The notes beneath the pieces are model-generated. The model did no database searches. It saw only the letters and a list, made by a program, of their open reading frames with translations, and was not told the DNA's origin. A stretch of 64,000 nt of DNA from Amphiplicatus sp046296195 (GTDB lineage: Bacteria; Pseudomonadota; Alphaproteobacteria; Caulobacterales; Parvularculaceae). The stretch lies in assembly GCA_046296195.1 (NCBI GenBank), contig JBKBLR010000002.1, positions 83,869 to 147,868 of the forward strand, given 5' to 3'. Below, piece by piece: positions 9,578 to 17,705 of this stretch (position 1 is its first letter; every line of letters starts with the position of its first letter). Made by a program: the position numbers and the translations under genes.

Positions 9578-10779
9578 CGGCGCCGATGAAGATTCTCTTC
9601 GTGCACGACAATTTCCCCGCTCAGTTCGGGCTGATCGGGGAATATCTCGCCGAACGCGGATGGGACGTCCTCTTCGGCACCGCGCGCAAGGACGCGCGGC
9701 ATCCGACGATCAGGACATTCACCTACGCGCCGCATCGCGCGATCACCAAGGGCGTCCATCCTTATGCCGGCGTCTATGAGAAGGCGGTCATCAACGGGCA
9801 GGCGGTCGCGCGCGCCTGCTTCGATCTGAAGCGCAAGGGCTACCGGCCCGACGTCATGGTCGCGCATTCGGGATGGGGGCCGGGGATCTTCCTCAAGGAT
9901 GTCTGGCCGGAGGCGCGCTATGTCGGCTATTTTGAATGGTGGTATCAGCCGAACGGTCCCGACGTCGCCTTTCTCAGCGAAGAGCCTCAGTCGGATGACG
10001 ACCTTTGCCGCACGCGCGCGCGCAATGCGCCCATCCTCGCCGATCTCGCCGCCTGCGATGTCGGGATCACGCCGACGAAGTGGCAGCGCGCGCAATTCCC
10101 GGCGGTCTTCCATGACCGGCTCACCGTCCTTCACGACGGCGTCCTGACCGATGTTTATGCGCCGGCGCCGGGAACGAGGCTCCGGCTCGACGGGCTCGAC
10201 CTCGGTCACGCTGACGAAATCATCACCTATGTGTCGCGCGGCATGGAGCCCTATCGCGGCTTTCCGGAATTCATGGCGGCGATGGAAATCGTTCAGCAGC
10301 GCCGCCCGAACGCGCATGTCGTCGTCGTCGGGGAGGATCGCGTCGCCTATGGCAGGAAGCTTCCTGACGGCGACAGCTACAGGAGGCGCGCGCTTGAAGG
10401 CGGCCGGTTCGACATGGCGCGCCTCCATTTCACCGGCCTGTTGCCGCGGCCCTCTTATCTCAAGGTGCTGCAGGCGTCCTCCGTGCACGTCTATCTGACG
10501 GTTCCCTTCGTTCTTTCCTGGTCGATGATGGAGGCGATGAGCGCGGGCTGCCTCATCGTCGGGTCCGACACTGAACCGGTGCGCGAACTCATCCGCGACG
10601 GCGAGAACGGCCGCCTCGCCCCATTTCGGGATCCCGAAAAAATCGCCGACGCCGTTTGCGACGCGCTCGCGCGGCCGGCCGCGCATGCGCCGATGCGCGT
10701 GCGCGCCAGAGAAACGATCTTGCAAAGTTATGCGGCCCGCGACATTTATCCGCGGAAAGAAACGCTGCTGCGCGGATGA
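9574..10779 (+). CDS. Glycosyltransferase family 4 protein
   Basis: A 401-residue GT-B enzyme. The N-terminal Rossmann fold begins MKILFVHDNFPAQFGLIGEYL and the C-terminal donor-binding domain contains SRGMEPYRGF, then a late EAMSAGCLIVGSDTEPVRELI, whose spaced Glu residues match the E-x7-E nucleotide-sugar site of GT4 enzymes. It overlaps the HlyD gene at ATGA (9574-9577) and the next glycosyltransferase at 10776-10779, so all three are probably made from one transcript. Donor and acceptor are unknown. Being coupled to a type I exporter suggests it glycosylates the exported protein or builds a linked surface glycan; that is inference. Confidence 0.88.
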   Translation: MTAPMKILFVHDNFPAQFGLIGEYLAERGWDVLFGTARKDARHPTIRTFTYAPHRAITKGVHPYAGVYEKAVINGQAVARACFDLKRKGYRPDVMVAHSGWGPGIFLKDVWPEARYVGYFEWWYQPNGPDVAFLSEEPQSDDDLCRTRARNAPILADLAACDVGITPTKWQRAQFPAVFHDRLTVLHDGVLTDVYAPAPGTRLRLDGLDLGHADEIITYVSRGMEPYRGFPEFMAAMEIVQQRRPNAHVVVVGEDRVAYGRKLPDGDSYRRRALEGGRFDMARLHFTGLLPRPSYLKVLQASSVHVYLTVPFVLSWSMMEAMSAGCLIVGSDTEPVRELIRDGENGRLAPFRDPEKIADAVCDALARPAAHAPMRVRARETILQSYAARDIYPRKETLLRG

Positions 10780-13391
10780 AAATCGCTCATTTCACGATTT
10801 GCTCTCGGAACTACCTCGCTTATGCGTTGACGCTCCGGGAATCGCTCCTCAAGGCGGATTCGGGCGCTGATTTCTTCATTTATCTCGCCGATGACGCCGA
10901 GGGCCTCGACCTTTCGCCCGAGGTCCGCGTCGTTCCCGTCGCCGACATCGACATGCCTGCGCTTTGGGACATGGCGCTGCGATACACGGTCATGGAGTTC
11001 AATACGGCGATCAAGCCGTTCTGCATTCTCGACCTTTGGGACCAGCGCGGATATGACGCCGCGGTCTACCTCGATCCCGATCTATATTTCCTCCGTCCCC
11101 TGACGGCCGTGAAGGACGCGATCGCCCGGGGGCATGACTGCGTGCTGACCCCGCATCTTCTCGAGCCGCTCGAAGACGATTTTCACCCTGACGACATCCA
11201 GATCCTTCGGACCGGCGTTTACAATCTCGGCTTCGGCGCCTTCGCGAACAGGCCGGGCGCGCGGCGCTTCGTCGAGTGGTGGGGCCGGGAATGCGAGACG
11301 AATTGCGTCGTCGATCTCGAGGCAGGGCTCTTCGTCGACCAGCGGCTTGCCGACTATGCGCCGGCCTTCGCCGACAACGCCTTCATTTTGCGCGATCCCG
11401 GCTATAACGCCGCTTACTGGAATCTGAAGCACCGCCCGCTGAAGAAGACTGAGGACGGGTGGACGGCGGCGGGCGCGCCGCTTGTCTTCTTCCATTTCAG
11501 CGGCGTCGTGCCGGGCGATCCGAAAACTTTCTCGAAGCACCAGGACCGCTTCACCGTCGAGGATCTGGGGCCGGGGAAGGCGCTCCTCGTCGACTATCTC
11601 GCAGCGCTGGGCCGCCACGGTCACGAGAAGCGCAGGAAGGCGCCTTACGCCTTCGACGCCTTCAGCGATGGGCGGCGCATCACGCCCGAAATGCGGCGCG
11701 TCTATGCGAAATCGAACCATGCGCGCATCACCCGGCGCGACCGCGCCTTCCGGCCGCGCTATGAGCTTTTCAACGCGCTCGCCCCGATCGCGCATGACGG
11801 CGCCAGGGATTTTCCGGTGACGCGGCTGATGCACGAGATTTACGTCGGCCGGAAGGACCTGCATGACATCTTCCCGCTCTCGACTGCGGAAGGGCGTCGC
11901 GGCTTCGCCTTCTGGTTCCTTTCCTCCGCGCCAAAGGAGCATGACGTGCCGGAGGAGTGCCTGGCGCCCGTCCGGCGGGCGGTCGCACGCGAGAGCGACG
12001 CCGGCGCACGCCCGGCGCCGCTTGCGCCCGGCGCAGCGCCGGCGCCGAAGGGCCTGCGCGCCTCGCTGCGCCCGCTGGTGCGCAGGGTCTACCACCGCGT
12101 TCCGGCGCTCAGGGCGGCCTATGACGGCCTGCCGGCGAAAATCCGCATGCGCGCGCGCAAGGCGCTCATCAATGTCGATTCCGAAGCCGACGCAGCCGCC
12201 GCGCGCGCCGCGCCGACGCTTGCGCCCGCCGGCCGCCGGATCGACCCTGCGCGCTGGCCGGGCGTTGATCTTTACGGCTATTTCCGGACTGAAAGCGGCG
12301 TCGGCGAGGGGGCGCGGCGCGCCGCCGCGGCGCTCCGCGGCGCCGGGATCGACACGCAGACTTTCGCGCTCGGCACGCAGGGCGTGTTCAAGGAATCGAT
12401 CGACTGGGACGATGACGATCCGGCCTCGCCGCCGCGCCGCATCACGCTCATGCATGTAAACGCCGACCAGTTGCCGCTACTCGGGCGCTTCATCGACCCG
12501 TCGCGGCTCGTCGGCTCCTTCCGGATCGGCTTCTGGGCGTGGGAGCTGCCGGTCTTTCCGGAGGCGTGGGCGCCGGCCTTTGACCTCGTCGACGAGATCT
12601 GGGCGCCGAGCGCGTTCACCGCCGAGGCGATCCGTGCACGGACGAAAAAGCCGGTTCGGGTCGTTCCCCATCCGGCGCCGGACGCTGCGCCCGCCGCGCC
12701 TGACCGCGCGCGCTTCGGCGTTCCTGACGATCGCCTCGCCGTGTTCGCCAATCTCGATCTGAATTCCTATGTCGCGCGCAAGAATCCGGAAGGCGCGGTC
12801 GCGGCCTTCCGCGCCGCCTTCGGCGACAAGGCGGACGGGCCCGTCCTCATCCTTAAGACGCATGGCGGCAGGCATGTCGAGGAAGCGCGCCGGCGCATCC
12901 GGGACATCACGGCGGGCGCGGCCAACATCGTCGTCGTCGATCAGGTCCTGTCCGCGAAGGACCTCGCCTGCCTCCAGGCCTGCGCGGACATCTATCTGTC
13001 GCTTCACCGCGCCGAGGGCTTCGGGCTCGGAATCGCCGAGTTCATGGCGCAGGGAAAGCCAGTCGTCGTCACCGGCTGGTCCGGCAATATGGATTTCACG
13101 GATGAGAGCTGCGCCGCGATCGTCGGCCATGACCTCGTTCCGGTGAAGCCCGGCGATTATCCCTTCGCGGAGGGCGCGCGCTGGGCCGAGCCGTGCCTCG
13201 TCGACGCGGTGCGTCACTTGCGGGAGCTTGCGGCCTCGCCGGCGCGGCGCGCCGATCTTGGACGGGCGGGACAGCGCCGCGTTCGCGATCAGCTTTCCAC
13301 GGCGGCGGTCGGCGCGCTGATGCGCGCGCGTCTTGAGGAGATCGATGCGGACCTTAGGGGGCCGCCTATAGTTTCCAGGATGGCCGGATGA
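10776..13391 (+). CDS. Two-domain glycosyltransferase (GT-A-like plus GT-B/GT4)
   Basis: An 871-residue protein joining two transferase modules. Residues 1-300 resemble GT8-type GT-A enzymes: MKIAHFTICSRNYLAYALTL at the start and a DxD-type metal site in AAVYLDPDLYFLRP (about residues 93-106). After a Pro/Ala-rich linker around 400-480, the C-terminal 360 residues form a GT-B enzyme (DLYGYFRTESGVGEGAR, then FWAWELPVFP, then SLHRAEGFGLGIAEFMAQGKPVVVTGW split over the donor site). The ATG at 10776 overlaps the previous stop (ATGA); the frame is open further upstream, but that part only shadows the previous gene. The 3' end overlaps convergent msrA by 26 bases. Substrates are unknown. Confidence 0.85.
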   Translation: MKIAHFTICSRNYLAYALTLRESLLKADSGADFFIYLADDAEGLDLSPEVRVVPVADIDMPALWDMALRYTVMEFNTAIKPFCILDLWDQRGYDAAVYLDPDLYFLRPLTAVKDAIARGHDCVLTPHLLEPLEDDFHPDDIQILRTGVYNLGFGAFANRPGARRFVEWWGRECETNCVVDLEAGLFVDQRLADYAPAFADNAFILRDPGYNAAYWNLKHRPLKKTEDGWTAAGAPLVFFHFSGVVPGDPKTFSKHQDRFTVEDLGPGKALLVDYLAALGRHGHEKRRKAPYAFDAFSDGRRITPEMRRVYAKSNHARITRRDRAFRPRYELFNALAPIAHDGARDFPVTRLMHEIYVGRKDLHDIFPLSTAEGRRGFAFWFLSSAPKEHDVPEECLAPVRRAVARESDAGARPAPLAPGAAPAPKGLRASLRPLVRRVYHRVPALRAAYDGLPAKIRMRARKALINVDSEADAAAARAAPTLAPAGRRIDPARWPGVDLYGYFRTESGVGEGARRAAAALRGAGIDTQTFALGTQGVFKESIDWDDDDPASPPRRITLMHVNADQLPLLGRFIDPSRLVGSFRIGFWAWELPVFPEAWAPAFDLVDEIWAPSAFTAEAIRARTKKPVRVVPHPAPDAAPAAPDRARFGVPDDRLAVFANLDLNSYVARKNPEGAVAAFRAAFGDKADGPVLILKTHGGRHVEEARRRIRDITAGAANIVVVDQVLSAKDLACLQACADIYLSLHRAEGFGLGIAEFMAQGKPVVVTGWSGNMDFTDESCAAIVGHDLVPVKPGDYPFAEGARWAEPCLVDAVRHLRELAASPARRADLGRAGQRRVRDQLSTAAVGALMRARLEEIDADLRGPPIVSRMAG

Positions 13392-13869
13392 AATGGCAGG
13401 TGTAGCCGTCAGGATATTTGACGAGATAGTCCTGATGATATTCCTCAGCCTTCCACCACTCGCCGGCAGGTTCGACCGTCGTCACGACCTTGCCTGGCCA
13501 TTTGCCTGATGCGTTGACGGCGGCGATGACCGCTTCGGCCTCACGCTTTTGTTCGTCGTCGAGCGCGAAGATCGCCGAGCGATATTGCGAGCCGATGTCG
13601 TTGCCCTGGCGGTCCTTCGTCGTCGGATCGTGAATCTGGAAGAGGAACTCAAGAAGCTTGCGATAGCTGATCCGCGCCGGATCGTAGCTGATGCGGATCG
13701 CTTCCGCATGGCCCGTCGTTCCCGTCTTCACGTCCTTGTAGGTCGCATTCTTCGTGCGCCCGCCGGTGTAGCCGACTTCGGTCGCAACGACGCCCGGCAG
13801 TTTGCGGAACAGGTCCTCAACGCCCCAGAAGCAGCCGCCGGCGAAGATCGCGGTTTTCGTATCGGTCAT
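13366..13869 (-). CDS. msrA: Peptide-methionine (S)-S-oxide reductase MsrA
   Basis: A 167-residue enzyme reducing methionine-S-sulfoxide in proteins. The catalytic motif GCFWG sits at residues 11-15 with Cys as nucleophile, followed by the family-typical VGYTGG, the HAEAIRISYDP block and a C-terminal YHQDYL. The length is normal for MsrA without an MsrB fusion. It lies 8 bases downstream of trxB on the same strand. Thioredoxin reductase feeds electrons through thioredoxin to MsrA, so the pair forms a functional operon. The C-terminal coding end overlaps the 3' end of the large glycosyltransferase on the opposite strand by 26 bases. Confidence 0.97.
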   Translation of the reverse strand: MTDTKTAIFAGGCFWGVEDLFRKLPGVVATEVGYTGGRTKNATYKDVKTGTTGHAEAIRISYDPARISYRKLLEFLFQIHDPTTKDRQGNDIGSQYRSAIFALDDEQKREAEAVIAAVNASGKWPGKVVTTVEPAGEWWKAEEYHQDYLVKYPDGYTCHFIRPSWKL

Positions 13870-13877
13870 GGGAACTC

Positions 13878-14825
13878 CTAATGCCCGGCGCCGAATTCGC
13901 GGCCGGCGAGATAGCGTTCGGCTTCGAGCGCAGCCATGCAGCCCATGCCGGCCGCGGTGACCGCCTGGCGGTAGACCTCGTCGGTCACGTCGCCCGCCGC
14001 GAAGACGCCGGGAACGCTCGTCGAGGCTGTGCCCGGGGTGACGATCAGATAGCCGTTCGCTTTCATCGGCAGCTTTCCGGCGAAAAGGTCCGTCGCCGGC
14101 TTGTGGCCGATGGCGATGAAGACGCCGTCGGTCTTCAGCTCGCGCGTCGCGCCGGTCTTTGCGTGTTTGAGACGCACGCCCGTGACGCCCTGGGGATCAT
14201 CCGTGCCCAGAATTTCATCGACCTGGTGATCCCAGATCACTTCGACATTCGCTTTGGCGAAGAGGCGGTCCTGCAGGATTTTCTCCGCGCGAAAACGGTC
14301 GCGGCGGTGGACGACGGTCACCGACTTCGCAAGGCCGGAAAGATAAAGCGCCTCCTCGACCGCGGTGTTGCCGCCGCCGACGACCACGACATCCTTGCCG
14401 CGATAGAAAAACCCGTCGCAGGTCGCGCAGGCCGAGACGCCGAAGCCCTGGAATTTCTTCTCCGACGGCAGGCCGAGCCATTTCGCCTGCGCGCCGGTCG
14501 CGATGACGAGCGCGTCGGTTTCATAGGTTTCGCCGCTGTCGCCCTTCAGCGTGATCGGCTTTTTCGTGAGGTCCACGTCGACGATGAGGTCGCTGACGAA
14601 TTCGGCCCCGACATGGCTTGCCTGGCGTTGCATCTCGTCCATCAGCCACGGGCCTTGGATCACCTCGGCAAAGCCCGGATAATTCTCGACATCGGTCGTG
14701 ATCGTCATCTGCCCGCCGGGCTGCAGCCCTTGGACGACGACGGGCTTGAGGCCCGCCCGCGCGGCGTAGATGGCGGCGGTGAGGCCCGCGGGGCCCGAGC
14801 CGAGAATGAGGAGCTTGGTGCGCAT
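13878..14825 (-). CDS. trxB: Thioredoxin-disulfide reductase
   Basis: A 315-residue NADPH-dependent flavoprotein. The FAD Rossmann motif GSGPAGLTAAIYAARAGL is near the N-terminus, the redox pair is in ACATCDGFFY (CxxC) near residue 135, the NADPH motif GGGNTAVEEALYLSGLA follows, and the second FAD motif GVFAAGDVTDEVYRQ is near the C-terminus. The start at 14825 is chosen over an upstream in-frame codon at 14876 because AAGGAAA lies 5-12 bases before it and the family begins MxxKLLILGSGPAG. It forms an operon with msrA. Confidence 0.96.
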   Translation of the reverse strand: MRTKLLILGSGPAGLTAAIYAARAGLKPVVVQGLQPGGQMTITTDVENYPGFAEVIQGPWLMDEMQRQASHVGAEFVSDLIVDVDLTKKPITLKGDSGETYETDALVIATGAQAKWLGLPSEKKFQGFGVSACATCDGFFYRGKDVVVVGGGNTAVEEALYLSGLAKSVTVVHRRDRFRAEKILQDRLFAKANVEVIWDHQVDEILGTDDPQGVTGVRLKHAKTGATRELKTDGVFIAIGHKPATDLFAGKLPMKANGYLIVTPGTASTSVPGVFAAGDVTDEVYRQAVTAAGMGCMAALEAERYLAGREFGAGH

Positions 14826-14951
14826 CAGGTTTCCTTTCGCCGGTCGCGATATGACCGCGCCACCCCCGATCCGCAAGGCGATGAGGCTGCCGCCTCACGC
14901 GCTGCTGAACGAGGCCCGACGCATCGGTCTTGCCGGCGGGCGCGCTAGTTG

Positions 14952-14965
14952 GTAACATTTGTTAC
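14952..14965. promoter_or_regulatory. Perfect palindromic operator GTAACA-TT-TGTTAC upstream of hmgA
   Basis: A 14-base inverted repeat with perfect 6-base arms and a 2-base centre ends 17 bases before the hmgA start and lies in the short intergenic gap between divergent trxB and hmgA. Its position fits an operator where a dimeric repressor (MarR- or IclR-type regulators control many homogentisate operons) would block transcription. The regulator gene is not next to it. The symmetry is seen directly; the role is inferred. Confidence 0.55.
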
Positions 14966-14982
14966 TATTTCGAGGAGCCCTC

Positions 14983-16134
14983 ATGAAACGCTGGATCACC
15001 GCTTCCCGGGTCGAGGGCGACGCCTCGCGCCAGGCCCATGCCGACCTGCCGCCCGGCACCTATGAGCGCGAAATCTCCAAGGAAGGTTTCTTCGGGCCTG
15101 CCGCGTTCATGCACCATCGGCGCCCGCCGACCGGCTGGTCGGCGTTCGAGGGGCCTTTGCGCCCGCGCGCTTTCAACCTCGCGGCGATGGAGCAAGCCCC
15201 ATTGTCGCCCTGGTGCGCGCCGCGGGTGCTCCATAACCGCGCGGCCGAGATCCGCTTCTGGAAGCTCGGCGCGGCGATGCCTGCGCTTGCGCGCAACGCC
15301 GACGGCGACCAGCTCCTCTTCATCCATGAGGGCGCCGGCGCGCTCTTCTGCGATTACGGGCATCTCGCCTTCGAGGCGGGGGATTATATCCTGCTGCCGC
15401 GCGGCACGATGTGGAGACTGAGCCCGACGAGGCCTGTCAGCGTGCTGATGATCGAGGCGACAGGCTCGCATTACATGCTGCCCGACAAGGGCCTGTTGGG
15501 AAACCATGCGATCTTCGACCCGGCCCTGTTCGACACGCCGAAGCTCGACGACGCCTTCCGCGCCCATCAGGCCGATGACCGCGAAACGCGCGTCGAGATC
15601 AAGAAGCGGGGCGAGGTCTCGGTCGCGACCTATCCTTACAATCCGCTCGACGTCGTCGGCTGGCATGGCGAGCTTGCGCCCGTGCGCATCAATGTTCGTC
15701 ATGTCCGGCCCTTGATGAGCCATCGCTATCATGTGCCGCCCTCGGCGCACACGACTTTCATCGCCGACCGCTTCGTCGTCTGCACCTTCGCGCCTCGGCC
15801 CTTCGAGACCGACCCCGGCGCGTTGAAGGTCCCGTTCTTCCATAACAATGATGATTACGACGAAGTGCTCTTCTACCACGCCGGCGACTTCTTCAGCCGC
15901 GACAATATCGACGCCGGCATGATGACCTTCCATCCTTCGGGTTTCACGCATGGGCCGCATCCGAAAGCGCTTCAAAACATGCTGGTGCAGAAAAAGGCGG
16001 CGACCGACGAATACGCCGTGATGATCGACACGCGCGATCCGCTCGATGTCGCGGAAGGTGCGGAAGCGGTTGAGGTCAAAGGCTATGTCGACAGCTGGAA
16101 GCCGCCAGCCGCCGCCAGGGACGGCGCGCGGTGA
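14983..16134 (+). CDS. hmgA: Homogentisate 1,2-dioxygenase
   Basis: A 383-residue iron(II) ring-cleavage dioxygenase that converts homogentisate to 4-maleylacetoacetate in tyrosine/phenylalanine breakdown. Family blocks are clear: YEREISKEGFFGP near the start, the cupin core with VGWHGELAP, and the metal-site region NNDDYDEVLFYHAGDFFSR followed by TFHPSGFTHGPHP, which supplies His and Glu iron ligands. It is of the short bacterial type. The ATG at 14983 has GAGGAG at 14972-14977; a TTG at 14959 would fall inside the palindromic operator. It starts a four-gene cluster in which each gene overlaps the next by four bases. Confidence 0.95.
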   Translation: MKRWITASRVEGDASRQAHADLPPGTYEREISKEGFFGPAAFMHHRRPPTGWSAFEGPLRPRAFNLAAMEQAPLSPWCAPRVLHNRAAEIRFWKLGAAMPALARNADGDQLLFIHEGAGALFCDYGHLAFEAGDYILLPRGTMWRLSPTRPVSVLMIEATGSHYMLPDKGLLGNHAIFDPALFDTPKLDDAFRAHQADDRETRVEIKKRGEVSVATYPYNPLDVVGWHGELAPVRINVRHVRPLMSHRYHVPPSAHTTFIADRFVVCTFAPRPFETDPGALKVPFFHNNDDYDEVLFYHAGDFFSRDNIDAGMMTFHPSGFTHGPHPKALQNMLVQKKAATDEYAVMIDTRDPLDVAEGAEAVEVKGYVDSWKPPAAARDGAR

Positions 16135-16373
16135 CCGCCCGAACCCAGCACCCGGCGCCCGAAACGCTCTGCTGCGAGGAGATGCAGGCCGCGCTGCAGA
16201 TGACCTGCGAGACGCATGACGACCCGTTCGACTGCCCGGACAGTCTCATCGCCTATCATCCGGGGTTGAACCAGTTCGGCCTCATCGTTCATGATGGCGA
16301 GCGCCATGTCGTGGTGATCCGCCATTGCCCATGGTGCGGATTGAAGCTTGCGGGCCCGGGAAAGACGTCATGA
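16131..16373 (+). CDS. DUF6980-like small Cys-rich protein
   Basis: An 80-residue protein begun by GTG at 16131, overlapping the hmgA stop (GTGA). It contains a CC pair (residues 14-15), a CETHDDPFDCPDSLIAYHP segment, FGLIVHDG, and a final CPWCG pair (about residues 67-71), so four or more Cys plus His could bind zinc. This pattern matches what I recall of DUF6980 proteins; no function is known to me for that family. Placement inside a translationally coupled homogentisate operon hints at a link to the pathway, perhaps as a metal-binding accessory, but that is speculation. Confidence 0.78.
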   Translation: MTARTQHPAPETLCCEEMQAALQMTCETHDDPFDCPDSLIAYHPGLNQFGLIVHDGERHVVVIRHCPWCGLKLAGPGKTS

Positions 16374-16690
16374 TCTGTCGTTTCTGGAGAGGCTGGACCA
16401 CGCGGGAAAACGCCGCCGCCTACGAAAAAACGGTGCGCGGAGAAGTGATCCCCGCCATCGAGGCGCGAAAGATAGAGGGTTTCCTCAGCATTGATCTCAT
16501 GCGGCGTGATGTCGGCGACGAAGTCGAATTCGCCACCATGATGTGGTTTGCAAGTCTCGACGACGTAAAGCGGTTCACCGGCGATGACTATGAAGTTGCG
16601 CATGTGCCGCCGGCGGCGCAAAAGGTGCTGAAACGATTCGACCTCCGCTCCGCCCATTATGAAATCTTGGATCGACGGGACCAGAGATGA
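16370..16690 (+). CDS. Antibiotic-biosynthesis-monooxygenase (ABM)-like small protein
   Basis: A 106-residue protein starting MICRFWRGWTTRENAAAYE, with VIPAIEARKIEGFLSIDLMRRDVGD and MMWFASLDDVKRFTG. This is the alpha/beta pattern of ferredoxin-like dimeric ABM-superfamily proteins (EAMKY/YCII relatives). No cofactor residues can be assigned. The ATG at 16370 overlaps the preceding stop (ATGA) and its own end overlaps the next gene (ATGA), so it is an integral part of the homogentisate operon. It could be a degradation-pathway accessory; catalytic activity is unproven. Confidence 0.8.
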   Translation: MICRFWRGWTTRENAAAYEKTVRGEVIPAIEARKIEGFLSIDLMRRDVGDEVEFATMMWFASLDDVKRFTGDDYEVAHVPPAAQKVLKRFDLRSAHYEILDRRDQR

Positions 16691-17703
16691 AACTCGCCTC
16701 GCTGAAGCACGGCCGCGACGGACGCCTCGTCATCGTCTCGGAAGACCTGACGCGATGCACGGATGCGAGCCGCATTGCGCCGACGCTGCAGGCCGCGCTC
16801 GACGACTGGGACCATGCCGAGCCGCATCTGCGCGAGCTCGCCCACAGCCTCGAGGTCGGGGCCGCGCCTGTCGAGCGTTTCCACGAGCGCGACTGCGCCG
16901 CGCCGCTGCCGCGCGCTTTTCAGTGGGCGGACGGTTCGGCCTATGTCAATCATGTTGAGCTCGTAAGGAAGGCGCGCGGCGCGGAGATGCCGGCGAGCTT
17001 CTGGACCGATCCCCTGATGTACCAGGGCGGATCGGACAGCTTCCTCGGTCCGCGCGACGACATCTTTTTCGCCGAAGACGAAAAATGGGGCGTCGATTTC
17101 GAGGCTGAGGTCGCGGTCGTCACCGGCGACGTGCCGATGGGCGTGACGCCCGCCGAAGCGCTGGGCCTCATTCGCCTCGTGATGCTGGTCAACGACGTCT
17201 CGCTGCGCGGCCTCATTCCCGACGAACTCGCCAAGGGCTTCGGGTTCTTCCAGTCGAAGCCGTCAACGGCCTTCAGCCCCTGCGCGGTGACGCCGGACGC
17301 GCTGGGCGAGGCGTGGAAGGGCGGCAAGCTGCATCTGCCCCTCCTCGTCACGCTCAACGGAAAGCTTTTCGGCCGCGCCGATCCGGGCGTCGACATGACC
17401 TTCGATTTCGGCATGCTCATCGCCCATGCGGCGAAGACGCGGCCCCTCGGCGCCGGCTCGATCATAGGGTCCGGCACGGTGTCGAACCGGGGTGCCGACG
17501 GCGGGCCGGGCCGGCCTGTCGCCGAGGGCGGCGCCGGCTATTCCTGCATCGCCGAGCAGCGGATGATCGAGACGATCGCGACCGGCAAGCCGTCGACGCC
17601 GTTCATGCGCTTCGGCGACCGCGTCGAGATCGAGATGCGCGATGCGCGCCATCACTCCGTGTTCGGGCGCATCGATCAGACGGTGAAGAAATACGCCCGC
17701 TGA
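16687..17703 (+). CDS. Fumarylacetoacetate hydrolase family protein (probable fumarylacetoacetase)
   Basis: A 338-residue member of the FAH family, which hydrolyses fumarylacetoacetate to fumarate and acetoacetate, the last step after homogentisate cleavage. Conserved blocks include NHVELVRKARGAEMP, the metal-binding DFEAEVAVVTGDV, NDVSLRGL, GFGFFQSKPSTAFSPCAVTPDALG and IGSGTVSNRG. It begins with an ATG overlapping the previous gene at ATGA and closes the operon. No maleylacetoacetate isomerase (maiA) is visible, so that step is either encoded elsewhere or handled differently. The short length matches the bacterial two-block FAH type rather than the 420-residue eukaryotic type. Confidence 0.9.
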   Translation: MKLASLKHGRDGRLVIVSEDLTRCTDASRIAPTLQAALDDWDHAEPHLRELAHSLEVGAAPVERFHERDCAAPLPRAFQWADGSAYVNHVELVRKARGAEMPASFWTDPLMYQGGSDSFLGPRDDIFFAEDEKWGVDFEAEVAVVTGDVPMGVTPAEALGLIRLVMLVNDVSLRGLIPDELAKGFGFFQSKPSTAFSPCAVTPDALGEAWKGGKLHLPLLVTLNGKLFGRADPGVDMTFDFGMLIAHAAKTRPLGAGSIIGSGTVSNRGADGGPGRPVAEGGAGYSCIAEQRMIETIATGKPSTPFMRFGDRVEIEMRDARHHSVFGRIDQTVKKYAR

Positions 17704-17705
17704 GC

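Noticed and set aside
13366..13391. Overlap of the glycosyltransferase and msrA 3' ends as a regulatory antisense device
   Set aside because: A 26-base convergent overlap is ordinary in compact genomes and shows no special structure.
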